This document shows positions 50,121 through 62,812 of a stretch of 64,000 nucleotides of DNA, one piece after another. The position numbers were made by a program, and so were the translations under genes. The DNA comes from Zychaea mexicana. Its lineage: Eukaryota > Mucoromycota > Mucoromycetes > Mucorales > Lichtheimiaceae. The number at the start of each line of letters is the position of its first letter. The stretch's first letter is position 1. The notes below the pieces were generated by a model. That model was not told the origin of the DNA and made no database searches. It saw only the letters and a list, made by a program, of their open reading frames with translations. The stretch lies in NCBI RefSeq assembly GCF_025766255.1, contig NW_026516723.1:62001-126000 (forward strand), given 5' to 3'.

Positions 50121-52371
50121 GGTTTCTGCAAGAGTTCTACCCGGTATCTTCAGCCGCAAAAGAAGCGAAGATTTAAAAAAATGCGCACCTGTACAAATCG
50201 AAACACCGCTACTGCAAGTGACAACTGTTGCCGGGTATTGTTACTACTCTAGGCATTGACTGACTGGACAATAATACATTATGCAAACTTGTAATACGCA
50301 GTTGACTGATTAATAATACTAACAGGCACGTCAAAATTAATTCTAGGTGAATCGTTTATAGATAGATAAATAAATCTGGAGCTCATAGTTCAAGTGTTTT
50401 TGTAGGTGCGCTACTCAGAGTGCAGACATTTACTAGCACCTACGATAAGTTGACATGATTTGCAGAATATAATGCATTAGTCTCTAATCACCGAATTTTA
50501 AAACATAGTACACAGCTTCGATACTAATAGTATATGATGGGATTGTTATATCAACGCTCCTTATAAAGAAGATATTTATATATATTTAAAAGCAGTACAT
50601 CACTGTCCTGCAGATGCTAGTAGGTCATTGCCCACAGTATTCAGCTGTTCCAATAATCATTCTGTCCATTCTGAGGGAATGATGGTCGATGTTTGACGTT
50701 ATTTAAACAAAACTATCTGCATGTCATATGTCATCCATCCCTCAGTGCGAGCACTACATGAATACTTGCATACTATTAAAGAAGTTGCCGAACCACACAT
50801 TGACACCATTTTGTGTGTGAGCCAGTATGATAAAGAGGGTCCTCTACATATTAGATAACAGCACGTCGAGTATTACTCGTAATAGCATTTGTTGGCTGCT
50901 TCTACCATACTACTAATATCCTCCGAGCATATTAATCGCCTTAAATAGAGAGTACACAGAGCGATTTAAGTACAAAACCACCTGTTATACAATTCTTTAG
51001 AATGTTCACTTTCTGTGAAACGGGAAACCCGGGTATGTATGTCCTGGTTCATCCTTCGAATTAGCCGTTGATTTTTCCAAATGTGCGCTTATGCTTCTAT
51101 GGTTTAGCGCGAGGTGCCTTTTTTACACTTGGTAGAACTCATATAATCGCACCATTAAAAAAGAAATCCCTTCACGCAACTTACACGCGTGTATGAAGTC
51201 TAATCGTTGCGAATGACTATTCATCAAAACATCCAACAGGTTCTCTTGAGGTTATCACGATACCAATGTCTGACACAGACATCTACCGAGATACGCGACC
51301 TAACGTCAAACAGACCAAAGAGTTCCCTGCAACAAATCGTTTGAATCGTGAGGAAAACTAGCAAAGGAATGGAAATTGATAGCCTAGCCCAAGACCAGGT
51401 GCCACAACACTCGATTTTTCCTTCTAGACCAACCAATAAAAGGAACGTAATACTATCATGCACCACGCAACAGAAACACTAACATAACTAGTGTTAAGTT
51501 TAACTTCATTTAAATAAGTCATGCAGTATACAATGTTCAAAATCGCACCATATACGACAAAGATCTTTTAGCCATACAGTATATCTTTCTAGCTCAATAA
51601 GATGTACGCATATATAAAAGGTATGAAAGAAATGATCAAACCTCTAAATATATTGCTAGACATGTGTAGCAGTAGTTAAAGAGACTTGAAAAAAGCATCA
51701 TGCAATCGATGATTTTACGCACAAGTCATATATGCATAGAAGAGCTGGAAGGGAACACGCCACTAAGCGTAAGGGTTTGATGATTGACGGACTTCTTTTA
51801 ATGCTGCAAAAATAACAAGGAAACGCGGGTTGTGTAATTTTAAAGTGAACCTTTTGAGTTTTAGGTCCGAACAGCAAGAGCGAGAGCGTCGTCCACCAGC
51901 CATTTTGTACCACAAAAGCGACGGCCAGCCTCATTCTTTTTCGTTAAAAGCGAAAGCACAGTTGCACAACAGGGCGGAGGCCTAGTTCCTTTTCGTGTCG
52001 ACATGCCGACGACGCTAGAGCGACACACACCATTGACGCGTGTTCGAAAAGAATAACGGTACTGTAACATATAGTAGAAGACGTATGTAGAGAAAGACGG
52101 ATGTTGAGGTAGAGAATAAAGTAATAAACTAAACGCTGAATGAAAGCTTACCCTTGTTTATATATTCCCAAGTAGTGGGAGTGGGAGAGTGAAAGAGGAG
52201 GTGTAGGCCGGGTTTGCTGGCGGTGCCAAATTCAGTATGCAAGTCATATAGTGGAGGAAGAGATAAAAGCGACCCTTGTGCCCCCACCCATCGTCTTTCT
52301 TTTTCTCTTTCTTCTTTACCTCTACCTTTTCATCTTTTTCGACTTTAAACGCGTTTTCGTACAAGTCCAAG
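50121..52371. other. Gene-free 2.2 kb between Urm1 and phospholipase D
   Basis: AT-rich sequence without a convincing frame on either strand. The last 150 bases are pyrimidine-rich and act as the leader of the phospholipase gene. No RNA gene or mobile-element end was recognised. Confidence 0.4.
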
Positions 52372-55300
52372 ATGGCATTTTTCACTAACTTTTTCAGTAA
52401 TATGTTCGAAGCCGATAACGAGGAAGACGAACGTGAAGATGAGTTCACCAAGTCGTACCATCGTTATGACTCGTTTGCCCCGGTGCGTCATGAAGCCCAA
52501 GTCAAGTACTTTATTGATGGTCACGATTACTGCTGGTAAGTTCGTGTGTGAGAAAACCCACTGCTAGTACTACTATCGCTATATATCTTTGTTGCTATCT
52601 ATTTGATCATGCTGTCGTTACTGCTGCCCCGCTCTATTCCGACACAAACTAATATGCATGCTTTTTTTAAAAAAAAAATGACCCTGTAGGGCAGTAGCGG
52701 AGGCTATTGAGAACGCGCGCCAAGTCATCTTCATCGAGGATTGGTGGCTGGTAAATGTTTGGGAGAAAAAAGAGAACACGTGTTGTAGCTCGATAACTGA
52801 CGTGCCGCTCATTTTATTTTTGTCTTTACAAATAGTCCCCGGAAATGGTAACGCACGCCCAATCCATACAAACACTCGAGCATACGTCTCTCGTTATAAT
52901 TGAACTAACTGGCCTTATGTACCTTCTTTAAAAATTAGTATCTCCGCCGTCCTCCTGCTAAATACCCCGAATACCGCATTGATAACTTGTTGAAGCGAAA
53001 GGCTGAAGAAGGTGTCAAGATCTTTGTCGTTGTTTACAAGGTAACAAAGGACTAGCAGTTGTATGAGTCACCTAATGTGAGCTAGAACCAAGACCTTTTT
53101 ATTTTACAATTTAGGAAGTTTCCATGGCATTGACCATCAACAGCGAGCACACCAGGGATGTTTTGGAGAACCTTCATGAAAACATTATTGGTAAAAACTA
53201 AAGAAAACAAGGGAGCCGTGTGTATGAAGTTTTTCAAACAAGAAGTCTAAAATGTTTCATCGTGTATATATCGTGGATCGCGTCGTTCCCAGTCCAACGT
53301 TCGCCTGACTTTACATTGAAGGGCTTGAACGCATACTGGTCTCATCACGAAAAGTATGTTGTTGTGGATAACAAGATTGCTTTCTTGGGTGGTCTGGATC
53401 TCTGCTTTGGGTAAGTTCATCATTTTGCTTGCTGCTCTACAAAACATTTAAATATGTGCTAAATTACACCATAATTATAGTCGCTGGGATACGCATGCTC
53501 ATCACCCAGGTGACTTCTTTGATGGAACTGGCCATGAGATCTTCCCTGGTAAGCATTTTCGTAGCACATAATACAACAAGTAAATGCATGTAATTTACTG
53601 ACGTTTATCTCTATACGTATTTAGGTCAGGACTATAACAATGCTCGCGTTCGTGATTTTGAAGGAGGTAATAAGAGGCGCTATTGTATAACGAGAAATAA
53701 ACAAATAATAACCACCTTACAATTTTAAAGTTAACGAATGGGACCGTCGTTTAATTGACAAAACCTCGCTTCCCAGAATGCCTTGGCACGATGTTTCGCT
53801 TTGTATGGTAAGTGCCTGTGTCACAAAACCATACAGTCCACTTTCGGGGAACACAAAAGATACAGCAAATAACAACTAAGATACTGAAAAATCATCATAA
53901 TGCATGCAGGTTGGTGGCCCTGTCCTTGACGTAGGCCGTCACTTTACTGAACGCTGGAATTACATCAAGACCAAAAAGAACATGGACAATGAGCGCGTCT
54001 TGTTCTTGAAGCCAGCCTTGGGTGGTTTTGGTCATCATCAACACTTTTCTATTCCCGACGACGCGGACGAAGTTGCTGCCCATCGTACGTACCGCTTTAT
54101 GCACGGTACACGTGATGTGAAGGGTACATGCCGTACCCAAATCCTTCGTAGCGCAGGCGACTGGAGCTTGGGTTTGGATGAGACCGAACATTCGATCCAG
54201 AATGCATACATTGCTGCTATCCACGGAGCTGAGCACTATATTTACATTGAGAACCAGTTTTTCAGTAAGTGACTTTTCTCATTATAGTATCGGGCAGTGG
54301 ACAAACTTCGAGAACCCTTCTATCGATGAATCTTAGTTAGCAATACACGCACTTACTTTTCTGTTTCTTTCAGTCACTTCAACCGAGAAGGATGACGACT
54401 TTGTGATCAAAAACGCGATCGGTGAAGCTATCGTGAAGAGAATCAACCGTGCCCATGAAGAGCGCGAACCCTTCAAGGTGTACGTGTTGATGCCATTGAT
54501 GCCTGGTTTCCCTGCAGAGCTTAGCACCAAGGAAGCTTCCAACCCCAGGTAAATAAGCTCCTTTTTGATTACATATACGACATAGCACATGTTGACACTA
54601 TGTTTCTTTCCTCAAATAGAATGATCATGCATTACCAGTACATTTCGATCTGCCGTGGTGGTCGCAGTATCATTGAAAAGCTCGAGCAAAACGGAATCAA
54701 CGCCAGCGACTATATTAGTTTTTACAGCTTAAGAAACTATGACAAGATCGCCCGCCAAAAGACAGAAGAAATGCTAGCTCAAGTGGATGGCTATTCCAAG
54801 TCTTACAACAACGGCTATGGACAAGGCGTTGAAGGAGAAGTTGAATATGCTGCTGTCTCTGAAGTGGGCGACGGACGAGAAGATAAAAACCATGACTTTG
54901 TTTCGGAAGAGCTGTACATCCACTCCAAGCTTCTTATTGTTGACGGTAAATCCACAAAGAATCTTTCAAAAGGAGAAAGGAAGAAACTCATTTTTACGTG
55001 TCACTTTTTTTATATATAGACCGTCTCGTCATCATGGGCTCGGCTAACTTGAACGACCGTAGTCAGTGCGGTGAAAGAGACTCAGAAATTGCGTTGTTGG
55101 TTGAAGACCAAGATATGATTCCCTCCCAAATGAATGGCAAATATGTATGTAATGAACAATCCAGGGGGGGAGTGGGTCTCTTCTGGAATACCAAAAGGAG
55201 GAGAGTGCTTAATTAACAGCTTATAATTGATACAGTATGAAGCCGGCCGATTCGCCGCCACACTCCGCCGTCAATTGTGGAAGGAGCATTTGGGCTTGCT

Positions 55301-55800
55301 TACGGACTATGACAGACCATTGGACGAAGTGACCGACGATATGCTTCCATTGCCTGTGCCTCAGGTCGACCACACCGAGTCCGAAGAAGATCGCTTGGTG
55401 ATGGATCCGCTTTCCGAAGAGACCATTAACTATGTCAGCGAGATTGCTGCCAACAACACCGATGCCTTCCGCCAGGTGTTCCACTGCGTTCCTGAGGACA
55501 GTGGTAAGGAAGCTTAAAAAAAGAGACCCTGTTGCTTGACGTTGAGCAAAATTCTAAACAATGGTTTGTTGTCCTGTAGTACACAACTGGGATGAGTACA
55601 AAGAATTCTACCCCGACCAAGGCAGAGTGGAGATCGGCCACGTCTATGACCGTGACATGCCCGTGGAAGATATCCGGGATCAACTTAGCCGTGTGCGAGG
55701 CCATCTAGTCGAGTTCCCTCTCGAGTTCTTGAAGGATGAGGATCTTGCTGGCGAATCCATCCCCTTTATTACGAATATGATGGAAGAGCTGTACACTTAG
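52372..55800 (+). CDS. Phospholipase D, short form without PX-PH
   Basis: This enzyme hydrolyses phosphatidylcholine to phosphatidic acid and choline in membrane signalling. The gene has about 14 exons starting at 52372 and ending at 55800; one exon (52836-52847) is only 12 nt and codes for Ser-Pro-Glu-Met in DWWLSPEMYLRRPP. Both catalytic HKD motifs are intact: HHEKYVVVD with [12 protein letters not shown], and [10 protein letters not shown] with [18 protein letters not shown]. Other conserved parts are [35 protein letters not shown] and [11 protein letters not shown]. Total length is roughly 750 residues. The catalytic part starts after about 50 residues, so the PX and PH domains of yeast Spo14 or mammalian PLD1 are absent. 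Targeting must differ from those enzymes. Confidence 0.93.
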
Positions 55801-56080
55801 AAAAAGAAAAGAATACCGCTTTAACACCCAACCCAATATTCTAAAAATAGCAGTCGTATAGCAACAGACAAATTTGTTCCAGTAAAAACTAATAGGCGTC
55901 GCGGTCTCGAGCGCCAAGTCTATCACAGTTTCAGATCAAAAAGTCGAACAATTGTGCCTTTTTTTTTCTTTTTGGAAAGGTACAGCTTTTTGTTCTTGTC
56001 CCTCCCTTTTCTATTCACGCAGTCTCTCTTTCTCTCTCTCTCTCTCTCTATCTTGCTTATATACTCTCGTTCTTCCTTCG

Positions 56081-56117
<37 letters not shown>

Positions 56118-56229
56118 CTCGCCACCAAAACAGGGCTTTCTCATTCTCCAGTAATAAAGCCCTCCCTATTCCACGTTCCTTACACTTTTATTATATCACA
56201 CTACTACACCCTTTACTGCACCGTGCGTC
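55801..56229. other. Promoter region of the NIPA transporter gene with simple repeats
   Basis: Spacer with a CT-rich tract (56010-56050) and an (AC)n microsatellite, followed by a pyrimidine-rich leader ahead of the start codon at 56230. No gene. Confidence 0.5.
56084..56112 (+). repeat. (AC)n microsatellite
   Basis: About 14 AC units within the leader/promoter of the NIPA-type transporter gene. Preceded at 56025-56050 by a CT-rich tract. Confidence 0.9.
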
Positions 56230-57857
56230 ATGATTCCTGACAAGTACATTGGCCTCATCCTGGCCATGAGCTCTAGCGTGTTTATTGGTCTTTCCTTTAT
56301 CATTACAAAAAAGGGTCTTATTAACGCCCAACGACGACACGGTAACTTTCAATCACCTTTTTGCGGAACTATAGTCGAAATGAGGCAGCAACCGACTTGA
56401 CTCTGTCTGTTCATTGACGACTGACTGTATTCAACTCGTCTATAACGCTCTAGGCGTATCTGCGGCAGACGGAAAACATCACTACCTTCGGAATTGGACA
56501 TGGTGGGCAGGAATGAGCACAAGTAAGAGTAGCTCTTTTTAAACGATCTCTACTGGAAGGAAGGAGGAGGTGTGTTGTGTCATTCAAAAGAGGATAAAAG
56601 TATCTGACAAAACGGGTCTCTTGTCTATAAAGTGGCGGTGGGTGAGGTCTTGAACTTCTCAGCATACTCGTTCGCACCAGCTATTCTTGTCACACCACTT
56701 GGAGCACTTAGCGTTATATTGGGGTATGTTACATTGGTTTTATAAGTATGCATATGTGGGAACGCCTTTTTGATTGACATGTCTTTTATTAACCGAACAT
56801 CACGTGTTTGACCAATATTTACACTTTTTACATGAATAGTGCGATCTTCGCATCCATTTTCCTCAAAGAAACACTAGGTGCCATTGGCAAGATTGGATGT
56901 TTATTATCGGTTGTTGGTGCAGTGCTCGTAGTATTACATGCACCGCAGGATCCGAACGTTGACAATATCGATGAATTGCTGTTCTATGCGCTGCAACCTG
57001 GTAAGATCCTCAAAAATAGTCGTCAAGAGAAGGAGGTTAGCGAGTTAGTGCATCAATTGAGAAACTAAGATTCGTTTCTGGCTACGCTACACTTATTTAG
57101 GCTTTTTGATCTACTGCACCATGGTGGTCGTAACTAGTCTCTTTATGATCTACAAAGTCGTGCCAAAGTACGGAAAAAGGAACCCTTTTGTTTACGTGTC
57201 CATCTGCTCGCTAGTCGGCTCGGTGTCTGTCATGTCAATCAAGGCTTTCGGCATCGCCTTGAAGCTCACATTTGCGGGAAACAATCAATTCACCCATCCA
57301 TCGACCTATGCGTTTGGTATCGTGGTAGCTGTCTGTATCGTGACTCAGATGAACTACTTCAACAAGGCATTAGAGCAGTTCTCGACAAATGTGTACGTGC
57401 TTTTTTGCTGAAATAGGATAATCATAGGGGTGGGATCAGTGGTGGAGAAAAAGGGGGTATGTACATTACTCTCCAGGTAGTTTTTACTCACAAACGTGGC
57501 GAATTTAGTGTAAATCCCATCTATTTCGTGTGTTTCACAACTGCGACCATTACCGCATCCACCATTCTATTCCAAGGCTTCAACGTCGACAGCCCTGTAT
57601 ACGTCGTGTCATTGATAGCCGGTTTTGTTGTCATCTTCACCGGTGTTTATTTGCTGGATTCGATTGCACGTGGCGCCGGCGCCAACAGCAATAACATCGG
57701 CGACAACGGCGATGGTGAAGATGAACACTTATTGATGAGCGAAGCAACGCTCTTGGAAAACGAGGACGCGGTCGGTCTAACCGATATGCGCGACGATGAT
57801 TCGGATCTAGAGGACGGACTGGTCAACCGAAGAGAAAGTAGTCAAAGAGTGCGGTGA
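56230..57857 (+). CDS. NIPA-type magnesium transporter
   Basis: A membrane protein of the NIPA family (drug/metabolite transporter fold), whose animal members carry Mg2+. The first exon (56230-56341) gives [30 protein letters not shown], the family's first helix. Later exons give [69 protein letters not shown], a loop with VDNIDELL, then [32 protein letters not shown], a segment with [39 protein letters not shown] and a last helix ending GVYLLDS. About nine membrane helices are visible. The cytosolic tail is acidic ([28 protein letters not shown]). The family is certain. The ion and membrane are inferred. Confidence 0.9.
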
Positions 57858-58430
57858 GCATGAAATCAGAGAAAAAGCCTTCCACCAAAATACCCCACCC
57901 GTTTCCCTGCTTCACCACCTCTCAGCTTCAGTTTTGTAAAATAGCACACAAAAGCCAACCCATAGTCCTGCTCGCGCATACAAGACTTTCTCCTCTCCTA
58001 TACACTCCATTTCCATTCGAAAGCCACTGAATCGCGAGAATCCCCGCACAAACGCTCGTTCTATCCACACTTACTCCTAGTTAGTGCTTCTTTCATTATT
58101 TATCTCTCTCTATTCTTTTCCCACCCATTCGTTCCTCTGTTTGTCCTTTTTCCCCCTTCTACCAAACTTGTTCATCTCTTTCAACGCGAGGCTTTTCCTC
58201 ATCGCACTCCAGAGATACTATGTATACAAAACACATCTTGGATCATAAAGAGAAAAATTCGTCGGCTGGGCCACTGTCATAACTCTATTCCGTATGTTCC
58301 GCGAATTTTGACTCACCCTCTCGCTTATAATCGGCGCAGTAGACCGGAGTCAGTATCTGAAATTGGTTAGTTCTGAAATGTGGGGAACTAATAATTATGT
58401 GCCGAGCTCTTGGGATCATTTCATTCCTCA
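57858..58430. other. Intergenic, transporter to P450
   Basis: C/T-rich 3' flank of the transporter gene (58080-58200) followed by the P450 promoter. No gene seen. Confidence 0.45.
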
Positions 58431-60460
58431 ATGATTTTACTTGACAGCATCGTTGTCAAACGAGAACACTTGGCTTCTCTGGCAGCTATTGCCACCACTG
58501 CTAGTGTACTTTTTTACTACTGGTCTTCTCGCAAGAATGATCCTTTAGATGCGCTTCCAAGTCCCAAAGGTCGTCTCCCGTATCTTGGTAATAAAATAAA
58601 CCTCCTTCGCCAAATGGTTAACTCTTAAGTTTGATATGATTGTCTATGAGTCGCTGTTGTTGTTGTTGTTGTTGACACTAAGATAAAATTGTACTTTAAC
58701 TTTATGAAAAAGTCATCTTTTAAATATGGACGCGCTGCCTGGCTTCAAGTTTCATGAGTGGCACAAAGAATGTGGTCCTGTGCTTCGGATTGACGTGGGC
58801 GTCCAACGATGGATTCTCGTCAGTGATCACGAAATTGTCCAGCATTTGTTTGTTACCAATGGCGCCGTTGCGTCGAATCGACCTTTCCAATTGTTTAGCT
58901 CACAGTATTATGCACTAGGAAAAAGGTAAGGTAGCAAGTGGTAAATATGGCCTCTGGGCTTGCAAGTCTAAACACGTGAGTATGCGTTATTTCTTTAGAG
59001 GCATCGTACTAGCGGATCCAACGAAGAAATGGAAACACCTACGAACTGTGGTACTTTCCGTGGCATCGCCAAAAATGGTAGCCCAGTTCAGCTCAATTCT
59101 TCAACGCGAAGCCGACAGCCTTATCAAAGACCTTACTTCAGCTTGCACCGGGAATAATAACGAAGATACTGATGTGAATCCATTACCCCTACTGCAACGT
59201 ACATCACTGAACTATGTGCTACAAACAGGCTTTGGCTTATGTGTTTCCGAACAAGACGAATTGTTTCATGAAATTATCACTTTTATCGACGAAGGCTTGA
59301 AGTTGGGAGGCGTGCAAAACGATCTGGCTGGGTTTCTGCCTATTCTCAAGGTTGTGGACGTAATTTTGGGTCATGCCAGTGTTTACAAAAGATTTATTCG
59401 TGAGAGACGAGATCCATTATTCACAAAATTGATTCAGAAAGCCGCTGAAGGGGATCAGGATTGTGTGTTTAAGCGTTTGTATGAGCAAAAGGAACAGCTT
59501 GGACTTGAGGATGCTGATTTGCTCGTCGCTGCAGGTAATATCTATACATACAAACATATGTAGTTTCTAGATCTTATGCTTTGCATATACAAATCCCAAA
59601 GCCCTTCTTTTTAAAACTGCCAATTTAACAAGCTTACAATTCATGTAGGCGACTTTATTACCGGTGGAACTGACACAACGGCTGTAACGTTGGAATGGAT
59701 TTTTGCTATTTTGTTGCACCATCCCGATGTATGTCGAAAACTCAGCGAAGTAGACTCGTTTACCCAAGAGCACAAACGATTCCCAATTTTTACAGATCGC
59801 GAATCGTTCCCTTACCTTATATCCGTTCAAAAAGAGTGCATGCGGTACCGGTCCTTGGCACATTTTTCGTTCTTCCATGTCCTAGAAAAAGACAGTACGT
59901 TTTTTGATTATTCTTTATCTGCTCCTGGAATACATTTCAACTATATGAAGAGCCGAGAGCTTATAACAGTGCAATATTTCTATAGTAACCTACAAAGGTT
60001 ATCTGTTTCCGAAAGGAGCATCTGTTCTACCAACCACTTACTCGATGCATAAAAACCCAAAACTGTTTCCAGATCCAGACAAGTTTATCGCTGAACGATT
60101 CGTGAATAAGACCCAAACCATGCAGTCGGCTGCTAGTGGCAAGATTGAGGACCGTGATCATTTCTTATTTGGATGGGGCAGAAGAGTGTGCCCTGGCATT
60201 CACTTGGTACTACATTTTCAGCTCGCACATAATCACGTTGTCTGATCTATATTAATATGCATTCTTGTATTACTCGCGGTGATATATAGGCCGAGGTCCA
60301 AATGTTTAATGTTCTGACACGTGTGTTTGCACACTGTACTTTGAAACCACCAGTAGATGGGACTCTACCTGATCTCGACGATTGTCGCAGTGGAGGTATC
60401 ACAATATCACCGCCTCCATTCAAAGCACGTTTTGTACGTCGCCAGCAGAATTCAACATAG
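58431..60460 (+). CDS. Cytochrome P450 monooxygenase
   Basis: A microsomal P450 with an N-terminal anchor (LASLAAIATTASVLFYYW) and proline-rich hinge (LPSPKGRLP). Landmarks: WHKECGPVLRIDVG, the C-helix KKWKHLRTVV, the I-helix oxygen-activation motif GGTDTTAVTLEW, the K-helix ExxR in KECMRYR, DSYLFPKGASV across an intron, PDPDKFIAERF, the haem-binding loop FGWGRRVCPG with its Cys ligand, and the C-terminal ITISPPPFKARFV. Exons include 58431-58579 or so, one up to the donor near 58926, a large one ending near 59534, and a last one starting near 60292. The splice between the hinge and HLLNMDALPG is unclear: the best-looking donor (58582) breaks the frame, and the earlier GT at 58580 keeps it with loss of three residues. 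Substrate unknown. Confidence 0.85.
58650..58675 (+). repeat. (TTG)n repeat in the first P450 intron
   Basis: Several TTG units inside the intron that follows the P450 hinge. Simple repeat, probably neutral. Confidence 0.7.
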
Positions 60461-60849
60461 CTTTTATTGTTCCTCTTTCATATCATGGTCAAATCAATAA
60501 AGTACTATCACACCGATACTATACTAAAAAGACTCCTTAATAACACGTCCATATGTTGTATTTCGATCTGGATACATCGTAGGACTGTGAATTTTATGTG
60601 GTGGCCACGTTCAGATATTCGATCTTCCCGAGAATAACCACGAATACGGCACTGCCAGCATTTCAGCTTACTAACTTTATTCCTTTGCTCATCGTAATAT
60701 TATCTGTTGTTCTTGGGTCAATTGCGTGTATACAGCATTGTACTTTTCACTCTGTTAGAAGCAAAGTCTACTTTGAATTTCGAAGCTTTTTCTCATTTGA
60801 TCTAGACCGGGTATCGAATAATCGATCCAACTTTCCGGAAATTATCAAA
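60461..60849. other. Spacer between tandem P450 copies
   Basis: About 390 bases with the first copy's 3' end and what was the promoter of the second. No gene. Confidence 0.45.
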
Positions 60850-62812
60850 ATGGGCCAATTTGACGAATCCAATAACAGCAGCTGTAGCAGCCACTGCTGC
60901 TGTCAGTACCTTCCTGTACTATTGGATTCGCTCGTTTAAGAATGATCCATTAGACGATCTACCGAGTTCCAAAGGCCGTGTTCCTTTCTTCAGTAAGTCT
61001 TTACTGCCTACGTGGGTACTTTCTAACAATATATATACTGATTTAATTATTGTTTCTCATCCACTATCCTCCTACATGCACTTGTGAAAAATAGGGCACC
61101 TTTTGTGTACTGACAGGCTTCCTGGAAACAAGTTTCACGAGTGACGTACAGAATGTGGGTCAGTACTCCGGAATGACATAGGTGTTCAACCGTGGATTCT
61201 GGTCAGCGATCCAGATATTCTTCACTATTTATTTGTGACCAATGGTGCTGTTTCCTCCAATCGTACTTTCCAGTTGTTCAGCTCACATTACTATTCCCTG
61301 GGAAAGAGGTAAGATAGGAAGTGGTTATGTGAACTGCGGGCTTCTTGTAAGTCTTGAAATGGGCGTTTTTATCAGAGGCATTTTGTTTGCAGCTGCACTT
61401 TCCGTGTTGTCGCAAAAATCAGTAGCCAAGTTTAACCCAATCCATCAACAAGAGGCCAACATTCTGGTCGACGATCTCGTTATAGATACTAGCAACGCCA
61501 AAGGATAAGGCATAAACCCACTTTCTCTGCTTCAACGAACTTCACTATGTTTTACAAATTAGCTTTGGTTTACGCGTTTCAGAACAAGACCCGCTATTTC
61601 TTGACAATTGTTAAACTTGTTGAAGAAGGCATGAGGCACTTTCAAACCTATTTGCAGGTTTTTTCGCAAGTGCAAGTGCAAGAAATTTTTTTTGACCAAT
61701 AAAACTTCATGAAAACATCTGCAACTTTGAGTGTGCCGCAAGTTATATTCTAGTCTTTCAATGCAAGGTTTTCCAGTGTAACTTTTAAATAGATCCAGTC
61801 CAAGACTTATACTAGCTGGTCTCGTCTAACTGCTCCTTGGCGCTTTCTTCTTTCTTCATCGACTCACGTTAACTGCTTAGGGAATTCGTACAACGTACTT
61901 GTGTCACGTGTTGCGATTTTTGGATAGGAATGTTGCCGACCTGCACTTGCGAAAGTTATCTGTACCTGTTCCCAGGTGCAGATGCAGGTTCTTTGTACAG
62001 GAATATTCTGACCAATCACATTACTTTTTTATTTGCACTTGCACTTGCGAAATAACCTGCAAATAGGTTTGAAAGTACCTATGGTATTGAGCAGTGTTCA
62101 AGAATTGGGGGCATTATTCTTTACAATTCTCAAGTTTGTCGATGCCTTGTTCGGCCGAGCCAATTCGTTCAAGAAATATATTGAAGGGAAACGTGAACCT
62201 TTATTTAAAAGTTTGTTGCAACAAGCGAATGATGGTGATCAGGAGTGTGTATTCAAACATTTACACGAGCGAAAGCAAGAGCTGGGACTCGATGATGCTG
62301 ATCTAATAGTCGCTGCAGGTAAAACGATAATGACTTTACGCTTCGTATTCTTTCTTGCCTATACTTGTAAGTTACAAAAAAGCAGAATATTTCAATTGCT
62401 ATATAAACGGACGAGTGTTTCCCAAAGGTGTATCCAGATCCAGAAAGCTTTATCCCTGAAAGATTCCAAACCATCGAGTCCGCTACTCATGGTAAACTCG
62501 AAGATCGTGACCCTTTTCATTTCGGTTGGGGAAGAAGAGTATGTCCCGGCATCCATTTGGTACGCTATATCTACTACTACACTTGGGAACCGATAATGTT
62601 CGTTGCCTCTACTGATAGTTTATTAACGTGATGATGCATTACCTATAGGCCGAGGTACAATTGCTTAATGTTTAAACCCGGGTACTTGCTCAATGCACCT
62701 TATTACCACCTGAGGACGGATCACTCCAGATCTCGATGATTGCCGAGATGGTGGCATTGCCGTTTTGCCTCCTCCATACAAGGCACGCTTCGTTCGCCGC
62801 TGCAGCCAATAA
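60850..62812 (+). pseudogene. Decayed tandem cytochrome P450 copy
   Basis: A second P450 that follows the first and shares its pattern. Pieces in order are NPITAAVAATAAVSTFLYYWIRSFKNDPLDDLPSSKGRVPFF, HLLCTDRLPGNKFHE followed by a stop, PWILVSDPDILHYLFVTNGAVSSNR, a degenerate C-helix region, FVDALFGRANSFKKYIEGKREPLF, LGLDDADLIVAAG, then directly PDPESFIPERF, the haem loop FGWGRRVCPG and PPPYKARFVRR. The only ATG near the start (60850) is out of frame by one base. The region between the VAAG exon and PDPESF, which should hold the I-helix GGTDTT and the ExxR motif, is missing. An insertion at 61635-62079 splits it further. It cannot make an active enzyme. Confidence 0.85.
61635..62079 (+). mobile_element. 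MITE-like element with 47-bp terminal inverted repeats
   Basis: The left end (61635-61681) and the reverse complement of the right end (62033-62079) agree at 45 of 47 positions by eye, starting GGCACTTTCAAACC versus GGTACTTTCAAACC. The interior of about 350 bp has no reading frame. It contains further relatives of the repeat core (for example ACCTGCACTTGCGAAAGTTA near 61940 and GACCAAT boxes near both ends). It interrupts the P450 remnant between the GAAGGCATGA and TATGGTATTG flanks. No clear target-site duplication was found, so the superfamily is open. Confidence 0.75.

Noticed and set aside
51861..52451. Minus-strand frames upstream of phospholipase D
   Set aside because: No recognisable motifs; one overlaps the start of the phospholipase gene on the other strand.
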